A stretch of 41,802 bases of DNA from Spirochaetaceae bacterium (lineage in GTDB: Bacteria; Spirochaetota; Spirochaetia; DSM-27196; PXBQ01), in the NCBI GenBank assembly GCA_007695285.1, contig REEC01000212.1:1-41802 (forward strand), written 5' to 3'. Shown one piece after another: positions 41,178 to 41,802 of the stretch. Within the stretch, counting starts at the first letter, position 1; every line of letters starts with the position of its first letter. Below the pieces are notes generated by a model, which was not told where the DNA came from, did not search any database, and was given only the letters and a program-made list of their open reading frames with translations. Position numbers and translations under genes: made by a program.

Positions 41178-41802
41178 TGCTTCTCTGTATCGATATCGGG
41201 AACACGAACATCGTTCTCGGTCTGCACGACGGCGAGAAATGGAGCGCGCGGTGGCGGGTTCGCACCGCGCGCGACAATATGCCTGACGAGTACGAGGTGC
41301 TTATACGGTCGCTATTCTCGCAGCGGGGACTCTCGATCGACGCGGTGGAGCGGGTCGTGATCTCGAGCGTGGTTCCCCGTTTGAAAGGGGTTTTCCGTGA
41401 GATGTTTGAGGACGATCTCGGGATAACGGCGATCGTTCTCGGCCCCGGCGCGAAGACCGGGGTCAAGATCCGGACCGACAACCCGGTCGAGGTCGGTGCG
41501 GATCTCATCGCCGATGCAGCCGCGGCGCACGAACTGTACGGGGGTCCGGCGGTGGTCGTCGATTTCGGCACCGCGACGACGTTCAGTGCGATCTCCGCGG
41601 CCGGCGAGTTTCTCGGCGTCGCGATCGCGCCCGGGGTCGACGTCGCGGCCGAGGCGCTCACGCGCAACACCGCGCAGCTTCCTCAGGTCGGTCTCACCGC
41701 ACCCGAAAAAGCGATCGGAACAAACACCGTGCACGCGCTTCAGTCGGGTCTGATTTTTGGTTACGTTGGACTCGTCGAGGGTCTTGTCGCGCGGATTCGC
41801 GC
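41174..41802 (+). CDS. coaX: Type III pantothenate kinase (partial at right edge)
   Basis: About 209 residues visible; the frame runs out of the window. Phosphorylates pantothenate, the first step of coenzyme A synthesis, and is not inhibited by CoA. N-terminal phosphate motif CIDIGNTNIVLGL, ISSVVPRL, TDNPVEVGADLIAD, VVVDFGTATTF and GVAIAPGVDVAAEAL identify CoaX. In the EVGADR motif the usual Arg is Leu here (GADLIAD). ATG 41174 (or 41177) overlaps the S-component stop, so uptake and phosphorylation of the vitamin are co-expressed, which traps it in the cell. Confidence 0.94.
   Translation, partial: MMLLCIDIGNTNIVLGLHDGEKWSARWRVRTARDNMPDEYEVLIRSLFSQRGLSIDAVERVVISSVVPRLKGVFREMFEDDLGITAIVLGPGAKTGVKIRTDNPVEVGADLIADAAAAHELYGGPAVVVDFGTATTFSAISAAGEFLGVAIAPGVDVAAEALTRNTAQLPQVGLTAPEKAIGTNTVHALQSGLIFGYVGLVEGLVARIR

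Noticed and set aside
1-41802. tRNA, rRNA, CRISPR, insertion sequences, prophage genes
   Set aside because: No GTTCGANTC arm in a tRNA context, no rRNA signatures, no regularly spaced repeats, no transposase or integrase motifs.

Overview
This 41.8 kb window is ordinary bacterial chromosome: GC-rich, densely coding and sharply biased to G/C-ending codons. I see no rRNA, tRNA, CRISPR array, insertion sequence or phage gene. Gene content suggests a free-living, probably marine or saline, spirochaete: a lipoprotein/LysM pair with Pro-Glu linkers, a solitary TrpR-TrpB2 unit, a MoxR-DUF58-transglutaminase cluster, a fused ECF ATPase and type III pantothenate kinase. That assignment is inference from gene content only (about 0.5).

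Layout. 1-4.9 kb (+): 3' end of a PAS/HisKA_2 sensor kinase, glucose-6-phosphate dehydrogenase, a YihY/BrkB membrane protein, a coiled lipoprotein and a LysM envelope protein, closed by a strong terminator. 5-8.4 kb: a phytanoyl-CoA-dioxygenase-like oxygenase (+), a tiny charged protein and a cold-shock-like RRM protein (-), an SDR epimerase (-) and an exported MsrA (+). 8.4-14.4 kb: Na/Pi cotransporter (-), DNA-3-methyladenine glycosylase, Cys-type sulfatase and NAD(P)-binding protein (+), soluble aldose dehydrogenase lipoprotein (-). 14.4-22.2 kb (-): a four-carbon sugar-acid kinase, then MoxR, DUF58, transglutaminase membrane protein, PQQ-repeat lipoprotein and HAD phosphatase in tight order. 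22.4-28.5 kb (+): IclR regulator, citrate synthase and a ferric-iron ABC operon. 28.6-32.3 kb (-): SpoIID-like protein and trpR-trpB2. 32.4-35.1 kb (+): D-Ala-D-Ala ligase, secreted ankyrin protein, sugar epimerase. 35.3-37.6 kb (-): cardiolipin synthase and a hexapeptide acyltransferase. 37.9-41.8 kb (+): fused EcfAA', EcfT, a PanT-like S component and coaX, which together look like pantothenate import plus the first step of CoA synthesis.

The regulatory layer is unusually readable. Many promoters match TTGACA-17-TATAAT. At several genes the -10 hexamer sits 6-7 bases before the start codon with no Shine-Dalgarno sequence, predicting leaderless mRNAs (epimerase, aldose dehydrogenase, MoxR, citrate synthase, SpoIID-like protein, and more weakly two others). 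Three operators stand out: a perfect 10+10 bp palindrome on the trpR -10 box, a DtxR/IdeR-like box on the iron-transport promoter, and an inverted repeat over a -35 shared by the divergent iclR and sugar-acid-kinase promoters. All promoter and operator calls are by eye and untested.
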